Source of the DNA: Haliangium sp963772315
Lineage (GTDB): Bacteria; Myxococcota_A; Polyangia; Haliangiales; Haliangiaceae
Length of the DNA stretch: 64,000 bases
NCBI GenBank assembly: GCA_963772315.1
Contig: CAVYWJ010000001.1
Location: 1 to 64,000, forward strand
Reading direction: 5' to 3'
A program made the translations under genes and the position numbers. Position 1 is the stretch's first letter. Every line of letters begins with the position of its first letter. This document shows positions 43,546 through 55,796 of this stretch, piece by piece. Below the pieces are notes generated by a model, which ran no database searches, had not been told where the DNA came from, and saw only the letters and a program-made list of their open reading frames with translations.

Positions 43546-44983
43546 CAGGATCCTCCGGGTCGGGGTCGCTCTCGGACGCATGGGCCTGTGACGCGCCGGG
43601 GGCAACGAAGAAGAAGTCGCGCGCGAGCGAGCGGAGCAGCATGCGCTCGACGCGCTCAAGGTCGTACAGGCTGTAGTGCATGGCAGTGCGCACCGTCTCG
43701 ACCAGCGGGCCGCGCGGGTAGTCGCTCACCATGCGCAGGAGCCGGCGGACATCGCGCAGGCCGCGGCCGTGCCCATGACGCTTGAGGCAGGCCACGTAGT
43801 CGCCGAGCTCGGGGGCGAGGCGCAGGAGCTGTTCCTCCTCGACGGAGACGTCGCCGCGGGCACTCCGGCCCTGGCCGCGCGGTGGGCGGTGGGCCCGGTC
43901 GGTGATTCGTTCGTTGCACGGTTCGAGCACGCGCGCATGGCTGGCGACCATGCGTGGGCCGTCGAAGATCTCGATGCGCTCCTTGGTCTCTCGTACCTCG
44001 ACCCGCCGTCCGATGAGCCGCCACGGCGCCGAGTATCGGTTCTGGTGGACGCGGACGTAGCCCTCGACATCGACGAGGCGATGGTGCAAGGCATAGACCT
44101 CCGGAACCCAGAGGGGCAGTCGCACGAGCCGCGGCAACTCGGCGGCAAAGAGCTCGCGTGGCGCGGCGTGCAGGTGGCGCTTGGGGAGCGCGTTGACCTT
44201 GTCGCACCAGGCGACCGCCTCGCGGTTGAGAGATTCCCAGTCGTCGAACGTACGTCCAGCCAGGAAGTTATTCTCGATGTAATGGAATGGGCGCTCCACG
44301 CGCCCCGAGCGATTGGCGTCGCCTTTCTCGTGTGCGCGAAAGACGAAGCCGAAGCGCTCGGCAAACGCGGCCATCTCCGGCGCCGGTACCATGTTGGCCC
44401 CGGTGCCGGAGGCCACGATGACGTGAGTATTGTCGATCATGCACACGCCACAGGCGCCGCCGAAGTAGCGCAAGGCATCGGTGAGGAAGAGCTTGCAAGT
44501 GAAGCGGTTGAAGCGCGGGTAATGCTGGAAGAACAGCATGCGCGAGTGACACAGGACCAGGCTGGCGGTCTGAACGCGCCGGCTCCGGCCGCCCAGAGGC
44601 ACATCGTGCGGCGACGTGTCGTGCTGCATCTCCTGGCCCGGATCGAAGTGATACTGGCCAGCCGGCTCGGGCGGCGCGTGACCGATCCCGTGGTGCCGGC
44701 AGAACGCGGTCAATGCGGGATAGGACATCCGCGCGCCCTGCGCGACGAGCTCTTCATGCACGCGCACCAGGTTTCCTTTGCAGGAGTCGTACAGCGCGAG
44801 GATCTGTTCGCGGTACGGATCGGCTCGCTCGGCGCGCGCCAGCGGCGGCGGTTGCGCCGAGCGCGAAGCCAGCACGCGCTTGACCGCGCCGCGCGAGATG
44901 CGCAGAGCCGTTGCGATGGCGCGCGTGCCATGGCCGGCTTCATGCAGTTTGAGGACGGCTGTCCGGGTCGTCTGATCCAGCAT
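43535..44983 (-). CDS. istA: IS21 transposase IstA (ParB-type element)
   Basis: 482 residues. HTH near the start (ATALRISRGAVKRVLASR). Catalytic residues in EMQHDTSPHD, CMIDNTHVIV and SGRVERPFHYIE, with the usual C-terminal region (RYSAPWRLIGRRVEV). The N-terminus overlaps the ParB-like gene by 44 bp, indicating coupled translation. Intact. Confidence 0.92.
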   Translation of the reverse strand: MLDQTTRTAVLKLHEAGHGTRAIATALRISRGAVKRVLASRSAQPPPLARAERADPYREQILALYDSCKGNLVRVHEELVAQGARMSYPALTAFCRHHGIGHAPPEPAGQYHFDPGQEMQHDTSPHDVPLGGRSRRVQTASLVLCHSRMLFFQHYPRFNRFTCKLFLTDALRYFGGACGVCMIDNTHVIVASGTGANMVPAPEMAAFAERFGFVFRAHEKGDANRSGRVERPFHYIENNFLAGRTFDDWESLNREAVAWCDKVNALPKRHLHAAPRELFAAELPRLVRLPLWVPEVYALHHRLVDVEGYVRVHQNRYSAPWRLIGRRVEVRETKERIEIFDGPRMVASHARVLEPCNERITDRAHRPPRGQGRSARGDVSVEEEQLLRLAPELGDYVACLKRHGHGRGLRDVRRLLRMVSDYPRGPLVETVRTAMHYSLYDLERVERMLLRSLARDFFFVAPGASQAHASESDPDPEDPDDG

Positions 44984-45845
44984 CTACGAGAACCTCCAGC
45001 AGGGCGCCCGCGAGCTCGTCGAAGGCGTCCTGCGCCGTGCGCCAGGCCGCGCACAGGTCAACACGTCGGTACGTGGTGTCGAAGTGAAGTCCCTGACGCA
45101 CGCGCTGTCGCGCCCGCCACGCGGCCGCGCTCAGGGTCGCCAGCTCCTTGGCCAGGGCCGTGCCGGGGTCATCGGTAGCCGGCGCTTCGGCGGCCTCGGC
45201 TTGCAGGGCGCGTAGATACAGCAACGGCTCGGCGCATATCCGCCGTCGCCCGGTCGCGTCCGCGTGAGACCAGCCCGCGTACAGGGCCGCCACCTCGCGA
45301 TCCGACACGCGCGTGTCGCCGAGCGCCTCGACCAGCGCCTCGCACTGCTGCTTGTTGGCGCGCGCCAACGGCACCAGATACTTCATCGCCGCGTGCGGCG
45401 GGACGGTGCCCCGGCGCACCTTGGCCTGGACGCGCGCGGACAGCGCGCTCACCAGCGCCAGCCGCCGCGATACCCAGCTCTTGGAACGGTACAGACGACG
45501 CCCCAGCTCGTCCATCGACAGCCCCTGCTCACGCAGCCGCGCCAGAAACCACGCCTGCTCGAACGGCGAGCGCGACGCCCCCGACAGATGATGATGCTGG
45601 ACCAACGCGTCCACCTCCGACAGCGGCCACGGCGTCGCCTGCACCGTGTCACACCCGAGCTGTCGCAACGCCTCGACGCGCAGGTAGCCATCAATGAGCA
45701 CGTACCTCGCTTCTTCGGACACCACGACTACTGGCACCTGCTGGCCCTGCTCGGCCAGCGCGGCCAGCAGCCGCCGGCGTCGCCCCGCATCGCGGATGCG
45801 CAGATCGGCGTGCCGCAGCTCGAGCTGATGGAACTCCAGGTCCAC
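44940..45845 (-). CDS. ParB-like protein inside an IS21-like element
   Basis: 301 residues. The N-terminal ParB/sulfiredoxin-like domain shows RRRRLLAALAEQGQQVPVVV and YVLIDGYLRVEALRQLG, with GYLR replacing the classical GERR box. A central HTH follows (SMDELGRRLYRSKSWVSRRL). The C-terminal half is helical and not the usual ParB dimer domain. Inside a transposable element it may bind the ends or the target, or keep the element stable. Partition is unlikely because no ParA is present. The function is inferred. Confidence 0.75.
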   Translation of the reverse strand: MDLEFHQLELRHADLRIRDAGRRRRLLAALAEQGQQVPVVVVSEEARYVLIDGYLRVEALRQLGCDTVQATPWPLSEVDALVQHHHLSGASRSPFEQAWFLARLREQGLSMDELGRRLYRSKSWVSRRLALVSALSARVQAKVRRGTVPPHAAMKYLVPLARANKQQCEALVEALGDTRVSDREVAALYAGWSHADATGRRRICAEPLLYLRALQAEAAEAPATDDPGTALAKELATLSAAAWRARQRVRQGLHFDTTYRRVDLCAAWRTAQDAFDELAGALLEVLVDAGSDDPDSRPQTA

Positions 45846-45849
45846 GAGC

Positions 45850-46287
45850 TCACGCTACTCGGCATGGCGGCCCGCGTTCCATCTCGTCTTGCGCGCCGCC
45901 GGGGGGATGTCTGGCGAATTCCGCTGCCATTTCGCGTACTTGCCTCCGCCTCTCGTCTTGCGCGTGGGTCACCAGGACTCCCGCCAATTCCGCAAGGATT
46001 ACAACGGCTTGCGACCCCATCACGTCTTGCGCCAGGTCCCAGGGCACTCCCGCCAGCGGCGCCCGGTCCGGCGCCTCGAGCAGCCCGCCCTGCTGGACCT
46101 TCGCCAGCTTCTTCTCCCAGCGCCGCCCCCGATCGTAGTCAGGGTGCCGCTTGTGCCATGCACGGTCCGCGCGTCGATGCCGCGCACGCCGGCACTCGGC
46201 CGAGCCACAGGTCCGCTGCCGGTCGCCCACTCGCGCATCGGGCACGAACCAGCGGCGACACTCCGAACACGGGCGCTTCTTCTGCAC
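45850..46287 (-). CDS. Cys-rich (zinc-finger-like) first ORF of ParB-type IS21 element
   Basis: 145 residues. Two Cys pairs, CSEC at 7-10 and CGSAEC at about 27-32, then a basic region RRARHRRADRAWHKRHPDYD. Its stop lies 4 bp before the ParB-like start. It has the same position, size class and Cys/basic pattern as the first ORF of IS21-like copies A and B, though the sequences have diverged. A relic of the same gene lies at 13160-13360. Probably a DNA-binding accessory factor. Confidence 0.65.
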   Translation of the reverse strand: MQKKRPCSECRRWFVPDARVGDRQRTCGSAECRRARHRRADRAWHKRHPDYDRGRRWEKKLAKVQQGGLLEAPDRAPLAGVPWDLAQDVMGSQAVVILAELAGVLVTHAQDERRRQVREMAAEFARHPPGGAQDEMERGPPCRVA

Positions 46288-46400
46288 GCCCTGACGATCG
46301 CCCCGGCGACCGCCCGGTCCTACCGGCTCACGCCCGAGGGCCCGGGTGGGTCATTTTTGGCGAGCAGACCCGGGTCTATTCTCGCGAGCGTCGAAGAGCA

Positions 46401-46575
46401 GCTCACGCCTCGCAAACTTTCACAGCGGTTTGGCGGCACAGAGCGCTGGTGGCAGCGCTACCTCCCAGAGCTTCACAAGGCTGGGAAGATCGGCAAACGA
46501 GGCCGGCTCTTCTTCGGCGCGTTGAAAGTAATCGAGCAGTGGCTTGTATGTGCAGAAGAGGCAAACGAGCGGTAA
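46401..46575 (+). pseudogene. Small HTH-like protein, 5' end removed by IS insertion
   Basis: The frame reads LTPRKLSQRFGGTERWWQRY, LPELHKAGKIGKRGRLFFGA and ends ..WLVCAEEANER. This resembles small excisionase/MerR-type DNA-binding proteins. No start codon or ribosome site lies between the IS end (46400) and the protein-like part, so the beginning was probably lost. The lower GC matches the next gene. Confidence 0.45.
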
Positions 46576-46772
46576 AGCGAGAGCTCGGCAGAGTGATGAC
46601 TGACCGCTGGCGAAGGAGAGCGTGCTGGTGGCGGCCCAAACGCTTCCATACGTGGCGACACGTTGGTGCACGCAGACCTGCCACAAAACGTTTCCCAAGG
46701 TGCCAAGATGACGGCGGCTTTGCTCTCGTACCTTGGGTGAGACCGACATTGCTTGGTGTATCCTCCAAAGGG

Positions 46773-47465
46773 ATGAAGGCTGACTCGCTCGCAACACTCG
46801 AATCTCGCATGGCTTCTCTGCTCGTCGAAGTTGAGGGTCAGTACCCGCGACCCTGGATGACGAGCATGACCGATCTAACGGCTGCCCAAGTGTTCATCGT
46901 TGGCCACAATCAGGCCAAAACGTTCCGTGCTGATGACGTTACGCATCAGCGCTATCTCGATGCCCTATTTAACCGGGATGGGCAAACGTGTCGAGGTCTG
47001 TACAATGAACTAACCGGAGGAAAGCCGTCTCCGACGCGACGGAACCTGGATGTCTTGGCCACAGATTTGTCATTCGCTGGTGTTGTCGAGACCAATGTTA
47101 TTTGTTTCTCGACTGCCCGCTCCAGCGAGCTGCGCCGCCATCCCAGAGGGGCAAATCAGGGCGCACAAATCTTCAAGACTCTGTTGAGCGCCATCCGATC
47201 GCGCGTGATGATCATGTACAGCCAGCAAGCTCTGGAACGGGCCAGCAAGAGCATTGCGGGGCTTCCCGCCTTGACGATTCCCGAAAATCCTGCAGGCATC
47301 CAGACATGGATCGCCAGAATTGCGCCAATGGGCGAGGAGTTCGAGGTGGCAGTCATTGCACTCCCCTCTCTGTCTCCACCCCCGTTCAATGCCTGGCAAG
47401 GCTGGTGGCCGGAAGCGCGTGCCCGGCTGATCCCACTGGTGCGCGAAGTATGCCAGGCCCGGTAA
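46773..47465 (+). CDS. Hypothetical protein, possibly uracil-DNA-glycosylase-like fold
   Basis: 230 residues from the ATG at 46773. AQVFIVGHNQAKTF early, TNVICFSTARSSELRR in the middle, and IFKTLLSAIRSRVMIMYSQQ near the end follow the layout of UDG-superfamily proteins (a GxNP-like motif, a substrate loop, a late strand). The classical catalytic motif is not clear, so this is a weak assignment. Base composition is closer to its right-hand neighbours than to the IS DNA. No partner gene is recognised. Confidence 0.4.
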   Translation: MKADSLATLESRMASLLVEVEGQYPRPWMTSMTDLTAAQVFIVGHNQAKTFRADDVTHQRYLDALFNRDGQTCRGLYNELTGGKPSPTRRNLDVLATDLSFAGVVETNVICFSTARSSELRRHPRGANQGAQIFKTLLSAIRSRVMIMYSQQALERASKSIAGLPALTIPENPAGIQTWIARIAPMGEEFEVAVIALPSLSPPPFNAWQGWWPEARARLIPLVREVCQAR

Positions 47466-47549
47466 GACGCAGGGATACCCGCCGCCATGACACAGACATT
47501 GACCTGCTAAATGCGCCCCCGGCAGCTCCCGCAGGATCGTACCTCTACA

Positions 47550-49013
47550 TTACTGGACGTTGAGAAAGTACCTAACGCGCCGGCCACGTGTTGGGTTGAA
47601 GTGCAGCTGGCGAACGATACCCGATAGGCAGTCAATAAACTCCAGCGATGCGCCTTCTGCAATGGCGCGAGTCAGCGTTCCCTGGCCTGCAGCGTCGATG
47701 GCAATATGCAATTCGGAGGTTCCATGGAATTGGCTTGCGATGCCACAGGCCTGCATAGATTCTCGCACCTGGGGTGATTCCAGAGTCATGTCGGCTTGCG
47801 CCGAATGATGGGGCGCCGTGACTTGCTGCGAAGCAGGTGGCGGCACAGCAGACGGTTGTGAGACAGGCGGTGGGGTAGCAGGCTGTTGGGAGGCAGCTGC
47901 CTGTGTAGTAGCTGTCTGAGGTAAATTGGCCTCGGAATCACTAGGCCCCGAGCATTCAAGCAAGAGCCCAGCACGTGACCACTCTTCGGGGCGGGGAGGA
48001 CGAATCACGGCAGAGAACAACAACTCGCCCTTGTTGTTGCTGAGATCCTTGTCATTGATCCCCACGGACAATGAGCCCGCGAACGGGCTTGTCAGCAGGA
48101 CGCAATCAGGAATAGCAAACGTGGCGTGTGCTCCCCGATCACCGATTCTTGCGATTGCAGCGCCGTGTGCCATTGAGCGAAACCACAGATCCGGCAAATT
48201 GTAACCGCGCCTTGATCCATCCTGGTACCCCGCCGGCCCCAGCAACTGCCCATTGTCGGCGACGCTATAATTGCCGTTGGCACGAATCTCTATAACTTCG
48301 CCCGCAGAGATCTGTAACTGAGGCACTTCTGTCAATGGCATAGCCACCGAGTATGTGTGCGTGGCGGTGCGGACTGTGTCGGTATAGGGTTCGATAATGA
48401 GCTCAAGCTTCTCAAGTGGGCCGTCCTGTAGTGCCAATATCGGCGATGTGCCTCGAGCTGTGGTGACGAGCTGTTCTCGTCCAATGCGGACTGAGCCGAT
48501 GAGTTCCCCATCGAGGACGTCATTGCCATCCTGGTCCTCCACGACAACCTGCAAACCACTGCGCGGGATTGCTGCGACAGGTAGCACTACGGAGTAGAGG
48601 AACATGTGAGAGTATGTATCTTGCGCGATGTACGTGCGGTATATGGTCTTCGAGTCGGCCACGAGCTTAACGACCAGGTCGGGTGCTTTCGGCTCTTTTT
48701 GTATCTGTGGACTGCCCCCTTCCGTGAAGAAGAAGCGGCATACTGAATTAGCGGCTTGCGTCCCCGTACCACGAGTCGCGGCACCAGCAACTAAACTGAC
48801 CAAAGCGCATCCGGCGCCAGAGTCTTGCTTCTCTTTTTCGCCATCCCATGATCCACCATTCGGGCGCGTTCCGGTAACGCGGACTGCATCGATACGCAGC
48901 AGGAGCCACTCGGGCTCACTGGGCGTTGGTGGCTGGTTCGCGTGGCCCACGCCAGACGAGCTACACAAAATTGCCAGGGTTACCAAAAGCCAGCAGCGAT
49001 AGGGGCGCTTCAT
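47550..49013 (-). CDS. Secreted protein with C2-like, LecA-like and AgmX-like C-terminal parts
   Basis: 487 residues from the ATG at 49013 (AGAGGA upstream). The signal peptide ends ..GVGHA. Next comes a C2-like beta domain (DAVRVTGTRP, VVVEDQDGNDVLDGELIG), then a segment resembling the PA-I/LecA galactose-binding fold (GEVIEIRANGNYSVADNG; AIARIGDRG; SVGINDKDLSNNKGEL), a Gln/Pro/Ser-rich linker, and a final 75 residues with two Cys (MQACG, FIDCLSG) in the style of the myxobacterial AgmX/PglI C-terminal module (HIAIDAAGQGTLTRA). Likely exported; glycan binding is inferred. Confidence 0.6.
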   Translation of the reverse strand: MKRPYRCWLLVTLAILCSSSGVGHANQPPTPSEPEWLLLRIDAVRVTGTRPNGGSWDGEKEKQDSGAGCALVSLVAGAATRGTGTQAANSVCRFFFTEGGSPQIQKEPKAPDLVVKLVADSKTIYRTYIAQDTYSHMFLYSVVLPVAAIPRSGLQVVVEDQDGNDVLDGELIGSVRIGREQLVTTARGTSPILALQDGPLEKLELIIEPYTDTVRTATHTYSVAMPLTEVPQLQISAGEVIEIRANGNYSVADNGQLLGPAGYQDGSRRGYNLPDLWFRSMAHGAAIARIGDRGAHATFAIPDCVLLTSPFAGSLSVGINDKDLSNNKGELLFSAVIRPPRPEEWSRAGLLLECSGPSDSEANLPQTATTQAAASQQPATPPPVSQPSAVPPPASQQVTAPHHSAQADMTLESPQVRESMQACGIASQFHGTSELHIAIDAAGQGTLTRAIAEGASLEFIDCLSGIVRQLHFNPTRGRRVRYFLNVQ

Positions 49014-49690
49014 AAATGTCCTCTGAGCGTGAGTCTGCCACACTCCGAATAGGCCTGATACCAATGCGAGCAACCCTGCGCTTTACTACTCAGTCTTCCC
49101 GCAGTTCCATCTCATTATTGGAAGCTCGCGGCAAGTACGGGTTCTACAAGAGAGTTCGTGAGGATTCAAAGGTTTGACATGCAGGGATGCTTGGCCAGAG
49201 ACCGGATGGCCGACGCTTGCGAGCTTGGTGAAGTACTCGGCGAAGCACCGCTGGGCTCGGCTCGGGCCAGCCACAGTCGGTGCACGCGCCCAGTCATTTC
49301 AGCTGAGCACCCGGTCTCGCGAGGTGGTCTGACTGGTCCGTCCGGTGATCGGCGGCCTCGTAGGCCCATAGGCCGGGCATTGCCGACTCAGACCCGACCT
49401 TAGCCAGACCACGTTGCTGAGATCCGGGTGCGCAGCAGCAACTCCAGACTCAGAAATCTTCTTACGAGAGTTTCTGAGAGGGTCACCGGTGCCCCCTCCG
49501 GGTGGCCCTCGCAAGGGCTGCTTCGATGCCCGCTTGAGCAAGAGAAGACTAGCCCCCGAGACAGGTTCATGATTCACTGAGCCGAGCGCAAGCGAACAGC
49601 GGTTGGGCAAAAAACAGTATCGCCCGGAGTGCTTGAGCGGCACGGAGGGGCGTCGTACGACCTATCCGTCTCATGAGGGGGACGCTCGAC
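49014..49690. other. Divergent intergenic region
   Basis: About 680 bp between two divergent genes. It must contain both promoters; I cannot point to convincing -35/-10 boxes. A run of short GC-rich inverted segments around 49470-49520 is present. No gene recognised. Confidence 0.4.
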
Positions 49691-52478
<2,788 letters not shown>

Positions 52479-52482
<4 letters not shown>

Positions 52483-53183
52483 GCACGTTCTCTCCCGGCT
52501 CCATTCACTGCGGATGCGGTCATGCCTACACGGTGGACGTGGCCGACGGCCTGCACGTATCCCTGCGACCCGACCTGCGCCAGGCAATCCTCGACGGCAC
52601 GTTCCATCGCTTCGCCTGCCCGAGCTGCGGCCGGCGCAGCACCGTGGAGAAGCTGCTCGCCTACACCGACTTTCCACGCCGGCAATGGTTCACGGTCGTG
52701 CCGCGCCTGGCACTGGCACGGCGCTCCGAGTGGCTGCGCCTGGCCGAGCGTAGCTTTCGCGCCACCATGGTCGAACATGCGGCGCCCATCGCGAAGGCCT
52801 GGGCCCCGGACATGATCCGCCGGGTGATCTTCGGCATGGCGTCGTTACGCGAGAAGCTGGTGGCCTTCGAGGCCGGCCTCGATGACCGCTGGCTCGAGTT
52901 CGTCAAGCTCGAGATCATCTATGACGGCACCGTGCCCGTCGCCAATGACGGCTACTTCCACTTCACGAGCGTGCGTGGGCCAGATCTCGTCTTCGAGTGG
53001 GCCTTGCCGGGCAATCCCGGCACGACCGAGATGGTGGTGCCGCGGGCGCTGTACGATGACCTGCAAGCCGGCGCCGAGGCCAACCGCGCCCGCGCACATG
53101 GCCTGTTCGATAGCTCTATCGTAGATTGCCGTACCTACTTCGTGGCCGACGAGGCTGCGGCTGTTCACGAGGACGTGGCGTAG
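52479..53183 (+). CDS. CpXC domain protein
   Basis: 234 residues, starting on the ATGA overlap with the DUF4157 gene. The N-terminal CpXC zinc domain reads HCGCGHAYTVDVADG ... FACPSCGRRST. The rest is a mixed alpha/beta region without known motifs (RQWFTVVPRLALARR; SLREKLVAFEAGLDDRWLEF). The coupling implies that it works with the DUF4157 protein, perhaps as its immunity protein or loading partner. That is inference. Confidence 0.7.
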
Positions 53184-53218
53184 TTGACCGCATGCATCGG
53201 GATGGAGACCGAACGCGT

Positions 53219-54360
53219 ATGACTGGAGAGACGATGCCGGCCAAGCAGTGGACATTACGATCACGGCCTGGCGCGCGAGCTCGTGTGCCTGGGGCCGCTG
53301 GCTCACCGAAGCAACGCTCGCGCCGGGCTCTTGCTCTGGTGCTGGCAGCTGCGTCCCTGAGCTTCGCCTGTTCCAAGGCGAGCTCCGGCCACGATGCTAC
53401 GACCACCAATCCTTCCGACCCCGCCAATCCCGGCGCGAGCAAACCCGCTGCGGGAATAAACGCCATGCATAACCTAGAGCAGGTCAAATCCTGGGCCGGT
53501 CCCGATGCCACCGTCATGCCCGTCGAGGACATCCAGGTCCCCGGCATGAGCTTCTTCTGGATTGGCACGTCGAACCCCGGGGGCCCGAACGCGGCAAGGG
53601 CGTAGCCGTGGTGGATGGCGCTGATCGCTGGCAGGAAGGCAAGGAGGCCATGCGCGCGGTCCTCGACCGCAAGGTCTCGGACCCGACCCTTCTCGCGCGT
53701 CTTTCCCTCCTGCTCCTGGAAGATGGCGGCACCCCCATCGCCGATCTCGGTGATACGCAGGCGCTACCTGCCTCGGCCGTGCAGCAAGCTCGGCAGGCAG
53801 GCGTGACACCACCGCAGATGCGCAGCTCCGGCCAGAATCAGGTGCTCGAGTACTGGTCGTACTTCCGGCGGCTCTCGCGGCCAGGCCTGATGCGATCGCA
53901 GCTCGACCTCAATACTCTGCAAGTGACGCGCTCCAGCCTGGCCGACCTCCAGACGCAGGGCGCGGATCCCGTCGCCCAGGCAGAGGCCTGGCTCGGCTCG
54001 GCTGATATCAACACGCGGCGCAGGGGCGTCGAGCATCTCGCTGCCAGCTGCGGCAATGCACGTGCTGCTCAGGCACTGGCGCGTGTCATTACTGGTCATG
54101 CCCAGGCTGATACGCGGGCGCTGGCCGCGCAGATGAGCAAGGGCTGTCGCGGCGCTAGCGAGAGCACCGTGAGCGTGGTCGAGGCTCTCATGAGGGCGCT
54201 CGGAAACGATGCTACTGCCGAGGTGCGGCAGTGGGCCGCAAGCTCGCTCGGTGATATCGGCGATGCAAGCGCCAGGGCCGCCCTCGAGAAGGCGCAAGCT
54301 AGCGATGCCGATGAGGGCGTCCGGCTCATGGCACAGATGGCCCTGAAAAAACTCCGCTGA
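53219..54360 (+). pseudogene. HEAT-repeat lipoprotein with one frameshift
   Basis: The first part (start ATG at 53219 or 53234) has a basic leader, ALALVLAAASLSFAC with a lipobox Cys, a Thr/Pro/Ala linker and MPVEDIQVPGMSFFWIG. At the C4G5 run (about 53576-53584) the frame shifts to RGKGVAVVDGADRW. The second part has armadillo/HEAT-like repeats (RRRGVEHLAASCGNARAAQA; RQWAASSLGDIGDASARAAL). Undoing one base gives a single protein of about 380 residues. Likely an outer-membrane lipoprotein of the DUF4157 cluster. Confidence 0.7.
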
Positions 54361-54605
54361 GACATGCAGCTTAGATGCCGACCTGTGTCGCATCAATCAT
54401 TACGATCCAAACGACGGCTCGGCTTCGACTCCTCAGCCTTTAACGACCGAGGAACAGGCCGCATTCTGCAGGTCCACGCATGGCTCCATCATCAGTTCGC
54501 CCCGGCGCCAACCTCGATAGCTTGCGCCTTCTGCGACATAATCGTCTGACCAGATTGCTCCAGCTCCAGCACGCAACTCGCTCTTTGAGCAGATAAGCTA
54601 AAAGA

Positions 54606-55778
54606 ATGGCTTTCCCCAAGCCCGAAATTGGCCGACGAATTCGTGAGGTAAGAGAGCAACTTGCCGTGCCACGCGAGGAAATGGCAGCGGCCTGTGGCGT
54701 CGATGTTTTGCTCATCGAACGACTTGAGGAGGGGACTCTCGACCCTGTGCCCGGTGACTACATTCTCATTGCGGCAAGACTTCTCAAAACGGACTTTCGC
54801 TATTTTATATCCACCGCACTAGACGATATTGAGGATGAGACACGTCAAGTTTACCGGGCACTTGCAGAACCTACACCCGACGACCTTCTCGCAATAAGGC
54901 GCTTTATACTCTTCTGTACTTCTGAAGCAGAGCTCGAAACGTTACTCGAGGTTACGCATCCGAGTCTCCCCCCCGCTTACCCGAGGCCAGGGGCCCCTGA
55001 GAAGCTTCAAAAGGCACAAGGAACTCGTGCAGCTCTCGAAGAGCGCAAACGAATGCGCATAGGGAATAGCCCAATAGCAAATATTTTCGACCTGCTTCGC
55101 AAACAAGGCGTTCGCGTTTTCCGATATAAGTTGGCGGATAGTAGGCTTTCAGGGGTGACAGTGATGCATCCCAGAGCCGGGGTAAGCGTACTGCTGAATT
55201 ATGATGATGACCTATACCGCCAATTTTTCTCGGCAGCTCACGAATATGCACACGTCCTCTTCGATAGAGAAGAAGTAAGCTCCAGCGGCTGCGTCGTTTC
55301 CTACAGGTTCCAGAAGAAAAGGCTCATAGAAATTCGTGCTAATGCGTTTGCCGCTGAGTTCATGCTGCCAGCAGACGCTCTCACACGTTACCCTAGACCC
55401 CGCGACATGAAGGAGCTGTCAAAGGCGATCCGTGATATCGCACGTGATTACCATGTTAACACCGAAACAGTCGCCATCCGATTGAAAGAGCAAGGCTGGA
55501 TCTCAGATCGCACGCTCAGCTCGTTCCGGAAGATAAAGCCAGTGGTAATTCGCCGGTCAGAAAAGTCTGATCCGGACATACCTCCCGCATTGACCCAGAA
55601 TCAGCGAGAGTACATGGCAAGGCGAATCCAACATGGCATAAGCCCATATTATTTGGATCTTCTGCGAAGAGGACTCACGGAGCACAAGATCAGTGAGGGA
55701 CGTTTCGCAGAGATGCTAGACATGACCCTAATGGACGCACGAGAATTTGCTGCATCCATAGGCATGGCATGGGCATAG
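54606..55778 (+). CDS. XRE regulator-ImmA/IrrE metallopeptidase fusion
   Basis: 390 residues. The N-terminal Xre-type HTH is IGRRIREVREQLAVPREEMA to about residue 70. A helical middle is followed by an ImmA/IrrE peptidase domain with the zinc motif AAHEYAHVLF (about 211-220) and the downstream EIRANAFAAEFMLP (third ligand Glu). The last 100 residues are helical (LTQNQREYMARRIQHG). Such proteins cleave a repressor or act as antitoxins. The stop lies 18 bp before the PIN gene, which has a strong ribosome site. GC is clearly lower than in the flanks, suggesting transfer. Confidence 0.85.
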   Translation: MAFPKPEIGRRIREVREQLAVPREEMAAACGVDVLLIERLEEGTLDPVPGDYILIAARLLKTDFRYFISTALDDIEDETRQVYRALAEPTPDDLLAIRRFILFCTSEAELETLLEVTHPSLPPAYPRPGAPEKLQKAQGTRAALEERKRMRIGNSPIANIFDLLRKQGVRVFRYKLADSRLSGVTVMHPRAGVSVLLNYDDDLYRQFFSAAHEYAHVLFDREEVSSSGCVVSYRFQKKRLIEIRANAFAAEFMLPADALTRYPRPRDMKELSKAIRDIARDYHVNTETVAIRLKEQGWISDRTLSSFRKIKPVVIRRSEKSDPDIPPALTQNQREYMARRIQHGISPYYLDLLRRGLTEHKISEGRFAEMLDMTLMDAREFAASIGMAWA

Positions 55779-55796
55779 CCTTGAGGAGGAGCTTCT

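Larger units (their letters stand above)
42458..46400 (-). mobile_element. IS21-like element with ParB-like and zinc-finger genes (3943 bp)
   Basis: The ends are inverted repeats of about 45 bp: left TGCTTCGCCGCTCGGCAAAA and TAGACCCGGGTCTGCTCGC; right, read inward, TGCTCTTCGACGCTCGCGAG and AATAGACCCGGGTCTGCTCGCC. Four genes run leftward from 46287: Cys-rich protein, ParB-like protein, istA, istB, with short overlaps throughout. No target duplication is recognisable. The inner left end holds about 350 bp without genes (42470-42820). Confidence 0.8.

Noticed and set aside
49299..49643. Minus-strand frame of 114 codons
   Set aside because: No ribosome site, no domain, composition like intergenic DNA.
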